A stretch of DNA of 64,000 nt from Xenophilus sp. L33 (GCF_009765735.1 NZ_LMUW01000221.1:105586-169585); one strand, 5' to 3'; shown: positions 10,589 to 19,672, numbered from the stretch's first letter. Program-made: numbers and translations. The notes: generated by a model not told the origin, from the letters alone.

Positions 10589-11314
10589 CTATGCCGTGGT
10601 TTCGTCGATGCCGACGCCGAGCAGGCCGTCGCGCAAGGCGTGGTCGTCGGCCAGCGCGCGGCTGGTCGATGCATGCACCACCCGGCCGCGTTCGAGCACG
10701 ATGGCCTGGTGGGTCATCTCGAGCGCCAGCACCGGGTGCTGCTCCACCACGATCGAGGCCAGCCCTTCGCTTTCGCAGAGGTGGCGGATCGACCGGGCGA
10801 GCTCCTCGACGATGATCGGCGCCAGGCCTTCCATCGGTTCGTCGAGCAACAGCAGCTTCGGGTTGGTCATGAGGGCGCGGCCGATCGCGAGCATCTGCTG
10901 CTCGCCGCCCGACAGCTGGTTGCCGTAGTTGCGCCGGCGCTCCCGCAGGCGCGGGAAGAAGCCGTAGACCCGCTGCAGGTTCCACGGGCCCGGCCGGCCG
11001 ATGACCCGCAGGTTCTCCTCGACCGTGAGCGAGGGGAACACCTCGCGCTCCTGCGGCACCCAGCCCAGCCCGCCGCGGACCCGCCGGTACGACGGCCAGC
11101 GCGTGATGTCGTCGCCGAACCAGCGGATCGCACCCTGCATGATTCGGGTGTTGCCCATCAGCGTCTCGAGCAGCGTGGTCTTGCCGACGCCGTTGCGGCC
11201 GAGCACCGCCAGGCTCTGCCCCTCGGCCAGCGAGAAGTCCAGGCGATGAAGCACTGCCGCGTCGCCGTAGCCCGCGACCACGTGGTCGAAGACGAGTGCC
11301 GCTCGCTCAGACAT
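10589..11314 (-). CDS. livF: ABC transporter ATP-binding protein LivF
   Basis: A 241-aa ATPase subunit. Walker A is GRNGVGKTT, the signature is LSGGEQQ and Walker B is LLLLDEPMEGLAP, the form usual in LivF. Together with LivG it powers import through LivH/LivM at the inner membrane. It overlaps livG by 8 bp. Confidence 0.95.
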   Translation of the reverse strand: MSERAALVFDHVVAGYGDAAVLHRLDFSLAEGQSLAVLGRNGVGKTTLLETLMGNTRIMQGAIRWFGDDITRWPSYRRVRGGLGWVPQEREVFPSLTVEENLRVIGRPGPWNLQRVYGFFPRLRERRRNYGNQLSGGEQQMLAIGRALMTNPKLLLLDEPMEGLAPIIVEELARSIRHLCESEGLASIVVEQHPVLALEMTHQAIVLERGRVVHASTSRALADDHALRDGLLGVGIDETTA

Positions 11315-12068
11315 GCGCGGCTCCTGCGTGACCGAGGTAGACCTCGCGCACCCGCGGGTCGCTGCCGATCTGCTGCGGCGTGCCTTCCGTGAGGATCTGG
11401 CCGGCCACCAGCACCGAGATCCGGCGCGAGAAGCGAAAGACCAGTTTCATGTCGTGCTCGATGAAGAGGATGCTGATGTCCTGCGGCAGCGCCGCGATCG
11501 CCTCGAACAGTTCGCCGCTCTCGTCCTCGGGGACGCCTGCCGCCGGCTCGTCGAGCAGCAGGATGCGCGGCCGCGCGGCCATCGCCAGCGCGATCTCGAG
11601 CAGGCGCTGCTTGCCGTAGGCGAGTTCCGAGACCGGCGTGTCGGCCAGGGCGTCGAGCTTCAGCGTCCCGAGGAGCGCATGCGCCTCGTCGAAGAGCGGC
11701 CTCTGCCGGCGCAGCGGCTGCCACCAGACCGCGCCATGCCCCTCCCGCTCGCTGATCGCCAGCACCACCGACAGGAGCGGCGTGAGGCTCGGGAACAGCG
11801 TGTTGATCTGGAAGGTGCGCGCAAGTCCGAGCCGCGCGCGCCGGTCCGTCGACAGGCGCGTGACGTCCTGGTCGCCCAGGTGGATCGTGCCGTGCGTGGG
11901 CCGCAGCGCGCCCGTGAGCAGGTTGATGAGGGTCGTCTTGCCGGCGCCGTTCGGCCCGATGAGCGCCTGGCGCGCGCCCGGCTCGAGGTGGAGGTCGACC
12001 GCCTGCACCGCGCGGAAGGCGCCGAAGTCGATGCCCAGCCGGTGGGTGCGCAATGCGGCCGCGCTCAT
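11307..12068 (-). CDS. livG: ABC transporter ATP-binding protein LivG
   Basis: A 253-aa ATPase subunit. Walker A is GPNGAGKTT. The signature is the LivG variant LAYGKQRLLEIA instead of LSGGQ, and Walker B is ILLLDEPAAGV. The C-terminus is the usual LivG tail (GTPQQIGSDPRVREVYLG). It overlaps livM by 4 bp (ATGA) and livF by 8 bp. Confidence 0.95.
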   Translation of the reverse strand: MSAAALRTHRLGIDFGAFRAVQAVDLHLEPGARQALIGPNGAGKTTLINLLTGALRPTHGTIHLGDQDVTRLSTDRRARLGLARTFQINTLFPSLTPLLSVVLAISEREGHGAVWWQPLRRQRPLFDEAHALLGTLKLDALADTPVSELAYGKQRLLEIALAMAARPRILLLDEPAAGVPEDESGELFEAIAALPQDISILFIEHDMKLVFRFSRRISVLVAGQILTEGTPQQIGSDPRVREVYLGHAGAAHV

Positions 12069-13027
12069 GATTCGCGCCCCGGCTGGAAGACCCGCGCCAG
12101 GGCGCCCATGACGCCGCCCCGACCCACCATGACCGCCGCGATCAGGAAGAGGCCCAGCCAGAACATCCAGTACTCGGGATTGAGGTCGGCGAAGGCGTCG
12201 TGGACCAGCATGTAGACGATGGCGCCGATCAGGCCGCCGTAGAGCCGGCCGGCGCCGCCCAGCACCAGCACGATCAGCACCTCGGCCGAGCGGTTGAAGC
12301 CGATGGTCTCCAGGCCGACGAACTGCGTGGTCTGCGCCAGCAGCGCGCCGGCCAGGCCCGCGAAGCCCGCGGAGATGGCATAGGCCGTGCGCAGGCGCGA
12401 GTCCACCGGCGAGCCGATCGCGAGCATCCGCTTGCGGCTGTCGTGAATGCCGCGCAGGCTGAGGCCGAAGGGAGAACGAAGCACCAGCCGCAGCACCAGG
12501 AAGGCGGCGAGCACCACGGCGAACGCATAGAGGAAGGCCGTCCGCCCATAGAGGTCGAAATCGAAGAGCCCGAAGATCGGCGCGATCACGATGCCCTGCA
12601 GGCCGTCGGAGCCGCCGGTGAGGGTGCCGAGCCGGTTCGCCAGTTCGGCCAGCAGCACGCAGACGCCGATGGTGATCATCAGCCGCGTGAGGTCTGCACC
12701 GCGCACGATGAGAAAGCTCAGCAGGTAGCCCAGGGCAGCGCAGAGCAGCAGTGCCAGCAGCAGGCCGCTCAGCGGCTCGGTCCAGCCGTGGCGGGCGAGC
12801 AGGCCGGCCGCATAGGCGCCGGCGCCGAAGAACGCCGCGTGGCCGACGGTGATGATGCCGGCGTAGCCCAGCGCGAGGTCGAGCGACACCGCGAAGAGGC
12901 CCATGATGAGCACCTGGCTCATCAGGGTCAGCTTGTCCGGCAGCAGGAAGTAGCAGGCGCCGAGCAGCAGCCAGAAGGCCACCTCGGCCGCACGGAGCTG
13001 GCCGCGCGTGAGCGTCCTGCGCTTCAT
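12065..13027 (-). CDS. livM: ABC transporter permease LivM
   Basis: A 320-aa inner-membrane permease with about eight to ten hydrophobic segments. It has the LivM-type motifs SLDLALGYAGIITVGHAAFFG near residue 50 and a cytoplasmic loop SPFGLSLRGIHDSRKRMLAIG that contacts the ATPases. It overlaps its neighbours by 4 bp on each side, so expression is coupled. Confidence 0.94.
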   Translation of the reverse strand: MKRRTLTRGQLRAAEVAFWLLLGACYFLLPDKLTLMSQVLIMGLFAVSLDLALGYAGIITVGHAAFFGAGAYAAGLLARHGWTEPLSGLLLALLLCAALGYLLSFLIVRGADLTRLMITIGVCVLLAELANRLGTLTGGSDGLQGIVIAPIFGLFDFDLYGRTAFLYAFAVVLAAFLVLRLVLRSPFGLSLRGIHDSRKRMLAIGSPVDSRLRTAYAISAGFAGLAGALLAQTTQFVGLETIGFNRSAEVLIVLVLGGAGRLYGGLIGAIVYMLVHDAFADLNPEYWMFWLGLFLIAAVMVGRGGVMGALARVFQPGRES

Positions 13028-13884
13028 GCCAGCCCCTTGCGCGGGACGATGCCGTTGGGCCGGAGGAGCAGCATGACGATCATGACCACGTAGATGAGGA
13101 AGGCGCCGGCTTCCGGCAGGTAGTACTTGCCCGCCACGTCGACGATGCCGACCAGCAGCGCGGCGACGAAGGGGCCGGTGATCGTTCCCGCGCCGCCGAC
13201 GCAGACCACGATCAGGAAGTACACGAGGTACTTGAGCGGGAAGGAAGGCTCGAGGCCCAGCATGCCCAGGCTCAGTGCGCCGCCCAGGCCCGCGAGGCCG
13301 CAGCCGAGCGAGAAGGTCAGGAAGAACAGCCGCTGCACCCGGATGCCGGTGCCGCCCGCCACGCGCTGGTTGTCGACCGACGCGCGAACCATCGCGCCGT
13401 AGCGCGTCTTGCCGAGCGCCAGCAGCAGCGCGGCCAGCACCGCCACGCCGCAGACGATCAGGAACAGCCGGTAGCGGCCGACCTCGAGGCCGAGCAGCGT
13501 GATCCGTCCCTCGAGCACCGCAGGCAGACTGAAGGGCTGGATCGACGGACCGAAGAAGTAGCTGAAGGCCGCGACCGACACGAAGACCACCCCGATCGAC
13601 AGCAGCACCTGGTCCAGCGGATGGGCCTTGTAGAGGTGGCGATAGAACAGGAATTCGAGCGCGGCGCCGGCCAGCGCCGCGGCCAGGAAGGCGGCTGCCA
13701 GCGCCGGGAAGAAGCCCAGGCCGGCGCGGTTCATCAGCACGCTGGCCGCATAGCCGCCGACCATGGCGAAAGAGCCGTGCGCCAGGTTGACGAAATTCAT
13801 CAGCCCCATGGTGATCGACAGCCCGACGCCGATGAGGAACAGGAGCATGCCGTAGGCAACCCCGTCGAAGATGACGATTTGCAT
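13024..13884 (-). CDS. livH: ABC transporter permease LivH
   Basis: A 286-aa inner-membrane permease. The N-terminus (GLSITMGLMNFVNLAHG) and the segment KTRYGAMVRASVDNQRVA are typical of LivH. It pairs with LivM. It follows the first binding protein by 25 bp and overlaps livM by 4 bp. Confidence 0.94.
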   Translation of the reverse strand: MQIVIFDGVAYGMLLFLIGVGLSITMGLMNFVNLAHGSFAMVGGYAASVLMNRAGLGFFPALAAAFLAAALAGAALEFLFYRHLYKAHPLDQVLLSIGVVFVSVAAFSYFFGPSIQPFSLPAVLEGRITLLGLEVGRYRLFLIVCGVAVLAALLLALGKTRYGAMVRASVDNQRVAGGTGIRVQRLFFLTFSLGCGLAGLGGALSLGMLGLEPSFPLKYLVYFLIVVCVGGAGTITGPFVAALLVGIVDVAGKYYLPEAGAFLIYVVMIVMLLLRPNGIVPRKGLA

Positions 13885-13909
13885 GAGGGTGTCTTGCCTG
13901 GAGGCCGGA

Positions 13910-15109
13910 TCAGTTGGCTTCCTTGGCCGGGTCCTTGACGTGCTCGAACTTGTCGAACTCGACGTTCACCAGTGCGTTGTTCACGCGTTCGACCTTGCGG
14001 ATGTAGACGTCCTGCACGATGTCGCGCGTCGCGGGGTCGATGCTGATCGGCCCACGAGGGCTCTCGAAGCTCAGGCCCTTGAGCGCTTCCATGAACTTGT
14101 CGCCCGACGCATCGCCGTGGGTCTTGGCCAGGGCCAGGTCGATCGCGGCCATGGTGTCGTAGGCGGTCACCGCGAAATAGTTCGGACGCATCGTGGTGCC
14201 GAACTCGCTCGCGAAGTCCTTCACGAACTTCTGGTTCTTGGCCGAGGGATGCGCGTACGAATAGTGGTGGCTGGTCACCAGGCCGAGCGCGACGTCGCCG
14301 GTGGCTTCGAGGAAGCTGTCGTCGGTGGCCTCGCCGGTGGCGAACAGCTTGATGCCGGCTTCATTCATGCCGCGCTCCTTCCAGGTCTTGAGGAAGGCCG
14401 GCGGCATCACGCCCGACGGGAAGAAGAAGAACACGGCCTGCGGCTTGGCGTCCTTGATGCGCTGCACGTAGGCCGAGAAGTCGGGGTTGTTCATCGGGAT
14501 GCGCACCTCGCCCGAGACCTGGCCGCCGCCGGCGGTGAAGGCCTTCTTGAACGCGTCGGCCGCATCGGTGCCGGAGGCGTAGTCGGCCACCACGAGGTAG
14601 GTGTCCTTCACGCCTTGCTTGAGGAGGTAGCGCGCCATCGGGTCGCTCACCTGCTGCACGGTGAACGACAGCCGCGCCACGTAGGGCGAGGCACTCGTGA
14701 TGGCCGACGAGGCGGCGTTCATCACCAGGGTCGGGACCTTGGCCTGCGTGGCGATGGCGGCCACGGCGTAGGCGTTGGGACTGAAGTCCAGGCCGGTCAG
14801 GATCTCGGCCTTGTCGTGCACGACAAGGTCCTGCGCGATCCGCTTGGCGGCATCCGGAGCCGGGCCCGCCGTGTCCTTCTTGATGATCTCGACGGGCCGG
14901 CCGCCGAGCTTGCCGCCGTGTTCCTTCAGGTAGAGCGCGATCCCGTCGTCGAACTGGCGCCCGTAGTCGGCATAGGGACCCGAATAGGTGGCGATCAGGC
15001 CGATGCGCAGCGGTTGGTCCGCTGCCGTGGCCGCGTCTGCGAGGCCCAGGCTGCCGAGGCAGGCGAGTGCGAGGCCGGCCAGCAGCCTTCTCTTGGTGAT
15101 CGAGTGCAT
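13910..15109 (-). CDS. periplasmic solute-binding protein of the Liv ABC family (first copy)
   Basis: A 399-aa binding protein with a signal peptide (KRRLLAGLALACLGSLGLADA, cleavage near residue 29). The mature domain begins LRIGLIATYSGPYADYGRQ. It lies directly upstream of livH, the usual place of the dedicated binding protein. A second, diverged copy lies at the other end of the transporter genes, which suggests two related ligands for one membrane channel. It follows the reductase gene by 12 bp. Confidence 0.93.
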   Translation of the reverse strand: MHSITKRRLLAGLALACLGSLGLADAATAADQPLRIGLIATYSGPYADYGRQFDDGIALYLKEHGGKLGGRPVEIIKKDTAGPAPDAAKRIAQDLVVHDKAEILTGLDFSPNAYAVAAIATQAKVPTLVMNAASSAITSASPYVARLSFTVQQVSDPMARYLLKQGVKDTYLVVADYASGTDAADAFKKAFTAGGGQVSGEVRIPMNNPDFSAYVQRIKDAKPQAVFFFFPSGVMPPAFLKTWKERGMNEAGIKLFATGEATDDSFLEATGDVALGLVTSHHYSYAHPSAKNQKFVKDFASEFGTTMRPNYFAVTAYDTMAAIDLALAKTHGDASGDKFMEALKGLSFESPRGPISIDPATRDIVQDVYIRKVERVNNALVNVEFDKFEHVKDPAKEAN

Positions 15110-15121
15110 GAGTCTTTCCGT

Positions 15122-16372
15122 TCAGGGGGTTTTGGGAATCGGTGCGGAGGCCTTGAGGTCGAAGGACTCGTCGGCGAGTTGCGCGGGGCTGAAGCGCGCG
15201 CCCTGCGCGATGAGCTTGCGGTTTTGCATGTGTTCGGCCGGCTTGTTGACCGAATGGGCCGCGGCCACGACGCCGTCGCGCAGGTAGAAGACGCTGAATC
15301 GGTCGCTCGCCATGTCGCCGCGGACCACCGCGACGTCGCTCGCCAGGGCCAGTCCGGCCATCTGCAGCTTGAGATCGAACTGTTCGGTCCAGAACCAGGG
15401 CACCGCCTGCGACGGCTGCTCGCGACCGACCAGCAGCGAGGCCGCGGCCCTGGCGCCGTCGTTGGCGGCCTGGATCGATTCCAGCCGCATGCGCCGCGGC
15501 GTGCCCGGGCCGGGCGGCAGCTCCATGTGGGCCACGTCGCCGATCGCCAGCACGCGCGGCGCCGAGGTCCGGCCCACCCGGTCGGCCAGGATGCCGGCAT
15601 CGACCGCCAGGCCGGCCTGCGCGGCGATCTCGTCGTTCGGCACCACGCCGATGCCGAGCACCACCATGTCGCATTCGACGGTGCGGCCGTCGCCGAGCAC
15701 GACGCCGGTGACCCGGCCCTGCGCGCCGCGCAGTTCACGCACCGCGCGCTCGTTGAGCACCTCGATGCCGCGTTGCCGATGCGCCTGGTCGACCCAGGCC
15801 GACATCGTGGGCGGCAGCCCGCGCATCAGCAGCCGCGGCTGGCTCTCGATCACGGTCACTTCGACGCCCAGTGCGCGCAAGGCTGACGCGACCTCCAGGC
15901 CGATGAAGCCGCCGCCGATCACGCAGGCGCGGCGCGCCTTCGCCGCCGCGGCGGCGATGCGCTGCGCGTCATCGAGGGTTCGCAGGCTGAAGACGCCTTC
16001 GAGGTCGTGCGAGGGTACGGACAGGCTGCGGCAGCGCGCGCCGGTGGCCAGCGCGACCCAGCCGCCTTCGACGACCTCGCCGCCGTCCAGCCGCACGGCG
16101 AGTGCGGCGGCGTCCAGGGATTGCGCGCGGCGGCCGAGCATCAGCTCGATGCGGTTCTCCTCGTAGAAGGCGGGACCGCGCAGTGCGAGCTGGTCGCTCG
16201 TGGTCTTGCCGGTCAGCAGGCCCTTGGACAGCGGCGGCCGCTGGTAGGGCGGGTGCGTCTCGTCGCCGATCAGCACGATGCGCTCCTCGAAGCCCAGCTC
16301 GCGGGCGGCCGCCGCGAGCTGTACGCCGGCGTAGGAAGCGCCGACGATCACCAGGGACTTGGCGCGGTCCAT
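15122..16372 (-). CDS. FAD-dependent ferredoxin reductase of the oxygenase system
   Basis: A 416-aa NAD(P)H:ferredoxin reductase of the putidaredoxin/rhodocoxin reductase type. The FAD-binding motif VIVGASYAGVQLA is at residues 8-20, the NAD-binding motif VIGGGFIGLEVA lies near 150, and the second FAD motif VLAIGDVAHM lies near 280. It would pass electrons from NAD(P)H to the ferredoxin encoded just upstream. Its start codon shares one base with the ferredoxin stop codon. Confidence 0.93.
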   Translation of the reverse strand: MDRAKSLVIVGASYAGVQLAAAARELGFEERIVLIGDETHPPYQRPPLSKGLLTGKTTSDQLALRGPAFYEENRIELMLGRRAQSLDAAALAVRLDGGEVVEGGWVALATGARCRSLSVPSHDLEGVFSLRTLDDAQRIAAAAAKARRACVIGGGFIGLEVASALRALGVEVTVIESQPRLLMRGLPPTMSAWVDQAHRQRGIEVLNERAVRELRGAQGRVTGVVLGDGRTVECDMVVLGIGVVPNDEIAAQAGLAVDAGILADRVGRTSAPRVLAIGDVAHMELPPGPGTPRRMRLESIQAANDGARAAASLLVGREQPSQAVPWFWTEQFDLKLQMAGLALASDVAVVRGDMASDRFSVFYLRDGVVAAAHSVNKPAEHMQNRKLIAQGARFSPAQLADESFDLKASAPIPKTP

Positions 16373-16695
16373 CAGCTCTGCGTCTCCGGCACGCGCACCG
16401 TGAGGCCGTCGAGCTCGGCGGTCATCGTGATCTGGCAGCTCAGGCGGCTGCCGGGCAGGCGGGGCGCCGCCACGCCTTCGAGCAGCTCGCTTTCCATCTC
16501 GTCCGGCGGCGGCAGTCGCGCGACGAAGGCGTCGTCGACGTAGACGTGGCAGGTGGCGCAGGAGCAGGAGCCGCCGCATTCGGCGTCGATGCCCCGCACG
16601 TTGGCGCGGATCGCGTTTTCCATGACGCTGGAGCCGGGCTTGGCGTCGACCTCGCGGCGGCTCGCGTCCTTCAGGATGTAGTGGATCGTGGGCAT
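16372..16695 (-). CDS. [2Fe-2S] ferredoxin, putidaredoxin/adrenodoxin type
   Basis: A 107-aa electron carrier. The cluster ligands fit C-x5-C-x2-C...C: ECGGSCSCATCHVYV and, later, SRLSCQI. The acidic segment PPPDEMESELL is typical of this class. It links the reductase (15122) to the Rieske oxygenase (18139). The ATG at 16695 follows the glutamine-synthetase-like gene by 7 bp. Putidaredoxin-type carriers are more usual with P450s, so pairing with a Rieske oxygenase is somewhat unusual, although no P450 gene is present here. Confidence 0.93.
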   Translation of the reverse strand: MPTIHYILKDASRREVDAKPGSSVMENAIRANVRGIDAECGGSCSCATCHVYVDDAFVARLPPPDEMESELLEGVAAPRLPGSRLSCQITMTAELDGLTVRVPETQS

Positions 16696-16702
16696 GGTGG
16701 AT

Positions 16703-18142
16703 TCAGAACATGTCGAAGTACTCGCGGTGTTCCCACTCGCTGACCTCGAGGTTGAAACGGGCGATCTCCGCTTCCTTGATGTGGCACAGGTAGTCGACGA
16801 GCGTCTTGCCCATCCTCGCGTTGAGCAGTTCGTCCTGGCGCAGGCAGGCCAGCGCGTCGCCGAGCGAACGCGGCAGCCGCTGTGCGGGCGTCTCGTAGGG
16901 CGCATCGGCCGAGGGTCCGGGATCGGTGCGGTTCTCGATGCCGTCGATGCCGCAGAACAGTTGCGAGGCCAGGTAGAGGTAGGGGTTGGCCGTCGGTTCG
17001 CCGACCCGGTTCTCGATGCGCGATGCGTTCTGCCCCGGTCCGCCGAGCACCCGCAGCATCGCGCCGCGGTTGTCGCGCGCCCAGGCGGCGCGGTCCGGCG
17101 CGAGCGAGAAGGGCCGGTAGCGGCGATAGCCGTTGATGGTCGGACTGGCCAGCGCTGCGGCACCGCAGGCATGGGCCTTCAGGCCGCCGAGGTAGTGCAT
17201 GCCGAGCTCGCTGAGCTGCTGCCCCGCTTCGCTCGGCATGAATGCGTTCGTGCCATCGACACGTCGCAGCGACTGGTGCAGGTGCCAGCCGCTGGACATC
17301 ACGTTGGGGATCTTCGGGCGACACATGAAGGTCGCGTGCAGCCCCGCGCGCTGGCAGACCTGCTTGATGGCACTGCGCAGCAGCACCATGGTGTCGGCCG
17401 GTGTCATGCCCGCGGTCGGGCCGAAGGTCAGCTCGAACTGGCTGGGGCCGAACTCGATCTCCAGCGAACGCAGCGGCAGCCCGAGCGCGAGCAGGTTCGA
17501 TCGCAGCAGCTCCAGCAGCGCATCGTTGCGGTCGTAGCGAAGTTCGGTGAGGTATTGATGACCGTGCGAGAGCAGCGACACCCGCGGCGGCTCGCCGGGC
17601 TGTCCGGAGGAAGCCAGGTCCATGCGCGCGTCCTCCAGCTTGAAGACGTGGAACTCGACCTCGAGCCCGGCCACGAATTCGAGCTCGTGCGCGGCCAGCC
17701 GCTCGATCGCCTTCTGCAGCACCTGGCGGGTCGCGTAGGGGCAGGGCCGGCCGTCCGGCATGTAGGCATCGCACAGCACCCATCCGGTGCGCGGCGACCA
17801 CGGCAGCACCTTGAAGGTCGCGGGATCGGCCACCACGGTGAAGTCGGCGCCGCCCTGGAAGCCTTCCAGCGCGAAGCCGCCGCCTGCGGCGAACACCGGG
17901 AACACGGTCGTGTGCGAGGTGTCCTTGGCCAGCAGGGTGGACGTCAGGTTGACGCCGTCGCGCAGCGCCGCCTTGGCCTCGGCCGCGACCAGCGTCTTGC
18001 CGCGCAGGAGCCCGTGCTGGTCCGGCCAGGCGAAGCGCAGCACATCGATCTCGCCGGCGTCGATGCGGTCTTCGATCAGCTCCCGCGCCTGGCGGTGCTG
18101 GTCGTCGCTCCAGAGGCCGTGGCGCTCGACGAAGGAGCTCAT
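16703..18142 (-). CDS. glutamine synthetase-like ligase (probable gamma-glutamyl-amine ligase)
   Basis: A 479-aa protein of the glutamine synthetase superfamily. It has the catalytic motifs LEVEFHVF (metal-binding Glu), GPSQFELTFGP, SSGWHLHQSL, an Arg in NRGAML and ENRVGEPTANPYLYL. It lacks the adenylylation loop of true GlnA and resembles PuuA/IpuC/AtdA1-type enzymes that join an amine to the gamma-carboxyl of glutamate with ATP. Its place between a Rieske oxygenase and the electron-transfer genes fits the aniline pathway, where such a ligase makes gamma-glutamylanilide for the oxygenase. The N-terminal WPDQHGLLRGK is typical of this subfamily. It overlaps the oxygenase gene by 4 bp. Confidence 0.9.
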   Translation of the reverse strand: MSSFVERHGLWSDDQHRQARELIEDRIDAGEIDVLRFAWPDQHGLLRGKTLVAAEAKAALRDGVNLTSTLLAKDTSHTTVFPVFAAGGGFALEGFQGGADFTVVADPATFKVLPWSPRTGWVLCDAYMPDGRPCPYATRQVLQKAIERLAAHELEFVAGLEVEFHVFKLEDARMDLASSGQPGEPPRVSLLSHGHQYLTELRYDRNDALLELLRSNLLALGLPLRSLEIEFGPSQFELTFGPTAGMTPADTMVLLRSAIKQVCQRAGLHATFMCRPKIPNVMSSGWHLHQSLRRVDGTNAFMPSEAGQQLSELGMHYLGGLKAHACGAAALASPTINGYRRYRPFSLAPDRAAWARDNRGAMLRVLGGPGQNASRIENRVGEPTANPYLYLASQLFCGIDGIENRTDPGPSADAPYETPAQRLPRSLGDALACLRQDELLNARMGKTLVDYLCHIKEAEIARFNLEVSEWEHREYFDMF

Positions 18143-19491
18143 TGGCCCGCACCTTCGCGGGCGGCCAGGCGCGCCGAGGCCCAGTCGGACTTGAGACGGC
18201 GCGCGCGGTCCGCTTCCTGCCAGTAGGCGTCCGTCGCGGCCGCGTCGGCCGGCACCCGCCCGATGCCGTCGATGGAAGGCGGTCCGCTGAAGTTGCCCGC
18301 TTGCGAGGCGTCGATGAGCATCGGTGCGCCCTGGCCGGCCTCTGTGGCCTCGATGGCATTCACCAGCATCCTGCGATAGGCGGCGATGCCCTTGTCGGTC
18401 GTGCCGAGGTGCTCGCGCGTGCGGTCCTGGATCGCCCCCTGCGACTCCACGGCCCATTGGTCGTGCACGTTGATGTCGTCGCCCATGCCGGTGTAGGTCT
18501 CGGTCAGCTGCTCCTGGACGTTGAAGCCGTAGTTGTTGCGCTTGTTCTTGCGCGAGGTGTAGGCGGGCAGTTCGTACAGCTCGAGCCGCTGTGCGCGCAT
18601 CTGTTCCCTGTCGACCGGCCCGGTGAAGCTGGTGAAGATGGCGAACCAGTAGCAGTGCGTGTCGTCCACCGGCACGTGCCATTGCGAGATGGTCATCTCG
18701 GAACTCATCGGGATGATGAAGGCCTGCGGGAACACCATGTTGGTGACCCGCACGTGCGTGGAGTCTTCCGACAGCTTGCGCAGGGCCTTCAGCCGAAAGC
18801 CGAATTCGGTCGGTTCCAGGCTGATGTCCGGGCGCTCGTACTCGCGCAGCACCTTGGTGATGGGCATGTCCGAATCGGCCGAGGCGCCGCGGAACTGCTT
18901 GCCGTAGCTCTCGGCGGTGTCGGCGTCCTCGAAGAAGCGGTGCAGGTAGGAGGCGTGGGCCGGGTCGAGGCCCACCTCCAGCGCCTGCAGCCAGTTGCAT
19001 TCGAACAGGCCCATGAAGGCGAAGGTGTGGCTCGCCGGTGCGACGAAGCAGTCGAATTCGGGGAAGGCGGGCGGCTCGCCCTCGCCGATGTAGGCGAACA
19101 CGGTGCCCGCGCGCTCCACCACCGGATAGGCGCCCTGGCGGATGCGCGTGCACAGCTTGCTGCCGGCTGGCTCGGCGGGTGTTTCGATGCAGGCACCGCC
19201 GGCATCGAAGAGCCAGCCGTGGAAGGCGCAGCGAAGGCCGCCGTTCTCGAGCCGGCCGAAGGCCAGGTCGGCGCCGCGGTGGGGGCAGTCGCGATCGAGC
19301 ATGCCCAGGCGCCCCGACTCGTCGCGGAACAGCACGAAGTGCTGCCCCATGAGCTCGATCGACCGCACCGGTCGCGGACCGCGCAGGTCGTCGGCGAGCG
19401 CGACAGGCTGCCAGTAGCGGCGCAGGAGCTGGCCGGCCGGGGTTCCGGGGCCGACCCGGGTCATGAGGTCATTCTGTTCGGCGCTGATCAT
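18139..19491 (-). CDS. Rieske non-heme iron oxygenase, alpha subunit
   Basis: A 450-aa terminal oxygenase of the phthalate/3-chlorobenzoate dioxygenase class, single-component type. The Rieske [2Fe-2S] ligands are CPH in DRDCPHRGADL and CAFH in LRCAFHGWLFD. The mononuclear iron site is in NWLQALEVGLDPAHASYLH (the Asp and two His). No small beta subunit is encoded nearby. It heads an eleven-gene operon. I chose the Met at 19491; an in-frame Met 20 codons upstream would lie inside the operator palindrome. Substrate unknown; the adjacent ligase suggests a gamma-glutamylated amine. Confidence 0.93.
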   Translation of the reverse strand: MISAEQNDLMTRVGPGTPAGQLLRRYWQPVALADDLRGPRPVRSIELMGQHFVLFRDESGRLGMLDRDCPHRGADLAFGRLENGGLRCAFHGWLFDAGGACIETPAEPAGSKLCTRIRQGAYPVVERAGTVFAYIGEGEPPAFPEFDCFVAPASHTFAFMGLFECNWLQALEVGLDPAHASYLHRFFEDADTAESYGKQFRGASADSDMPITKVLREYERPDISLEPTEFGFRLKALRKLSEDSTHVRVTNMVFPQAFIIPMSSEMTISQWHVPVDDTHCYWFAIFTSFTGPVDREQMRAQRLELYELPAYTSRKNKRNNYGFNVQEQLTETYTGMGDDINVHDQWAVESQGAIQDRTREHLGTTDKGIAAYRRMLVNAIEATEAGQGAPMLIDASQAGNFSGPPSIDGIGRVPADAAATDAYWQEADRARRLKSDWASARLAAREGAGQ

Positions 19492-19512
19492 GGAAAACTC
19501 CGTCAGTGGTTG

Positions 19513-19534
19513 ATTGCATGCAATTGCATGCAAT
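19513..19534. promoter_or_regulatory. double palindromic operator at the amine-operon promoter
   Basis: Two copies of the 12-bp palindrome ATTGCATGCAAT lie at 19513-19524 and 19523-19534, sharing two bases. Their centres are 10 bp apart, one helical turn. The whole 22-bp block is itself a perfect palindrome. It overlaps the -10 element of the minus-strand promoter and its expected start point, which suggests repression. The likely binder is the divergent GntR/FCD regulator at 19753; proteins of that class bind short palindromes of this kind. Confidence 0.8.
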
Positions 19535-19561
19535 ATAGATCGACAGGACAAGACAGGTCAA
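19532..19561 (-). promoter_or_regulatory. sigma70-type promoter of the Rieske/GS/Liv operon
   Basis: Read on the minus strand, TTGACC (19561-19556) and TATATT (19537-19532) are separated by 18 bp. The -10 overlaps the operator palindrome. The start codon at 19491 lies about 35 bp after the expected start point. Confidence 0.7.
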
Positions 19562-19640
19562 TGGACGAGCGCCGGAAACGGCACTTAACTACCCATAAAT
19601 CAGGGTTAACACTTAAATATGCGGTGCACCAGAATGAGCG

Positions 19641-19672
19641 ACTGCATACAATCCGAATCCGATGCATGCAAC
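19641..19672. promoter_or_regulatory. second pair of operator-like sites in front of the GntR gene
   Basis: ACTGCATACAAT (19641-19652) and GATGCATGCAAC (19661-19672) are degenerate versions of ATTGCATGCAAT. Their centres are 20 bp apart, two helical turns. They lie between the AT-rich stretch 19585-19620 and the regulator start, so autoregulation or looping with the site at 19513 is plausible. Confidence 0.55.

Noticed and set aside
13871..15886. A 671-aa open frame on the plus strand
   Set aside because: It is antisense to the binding protein and ferredoxin reductase and reads as low-complexity His/Arg/Gly-rich sequence.
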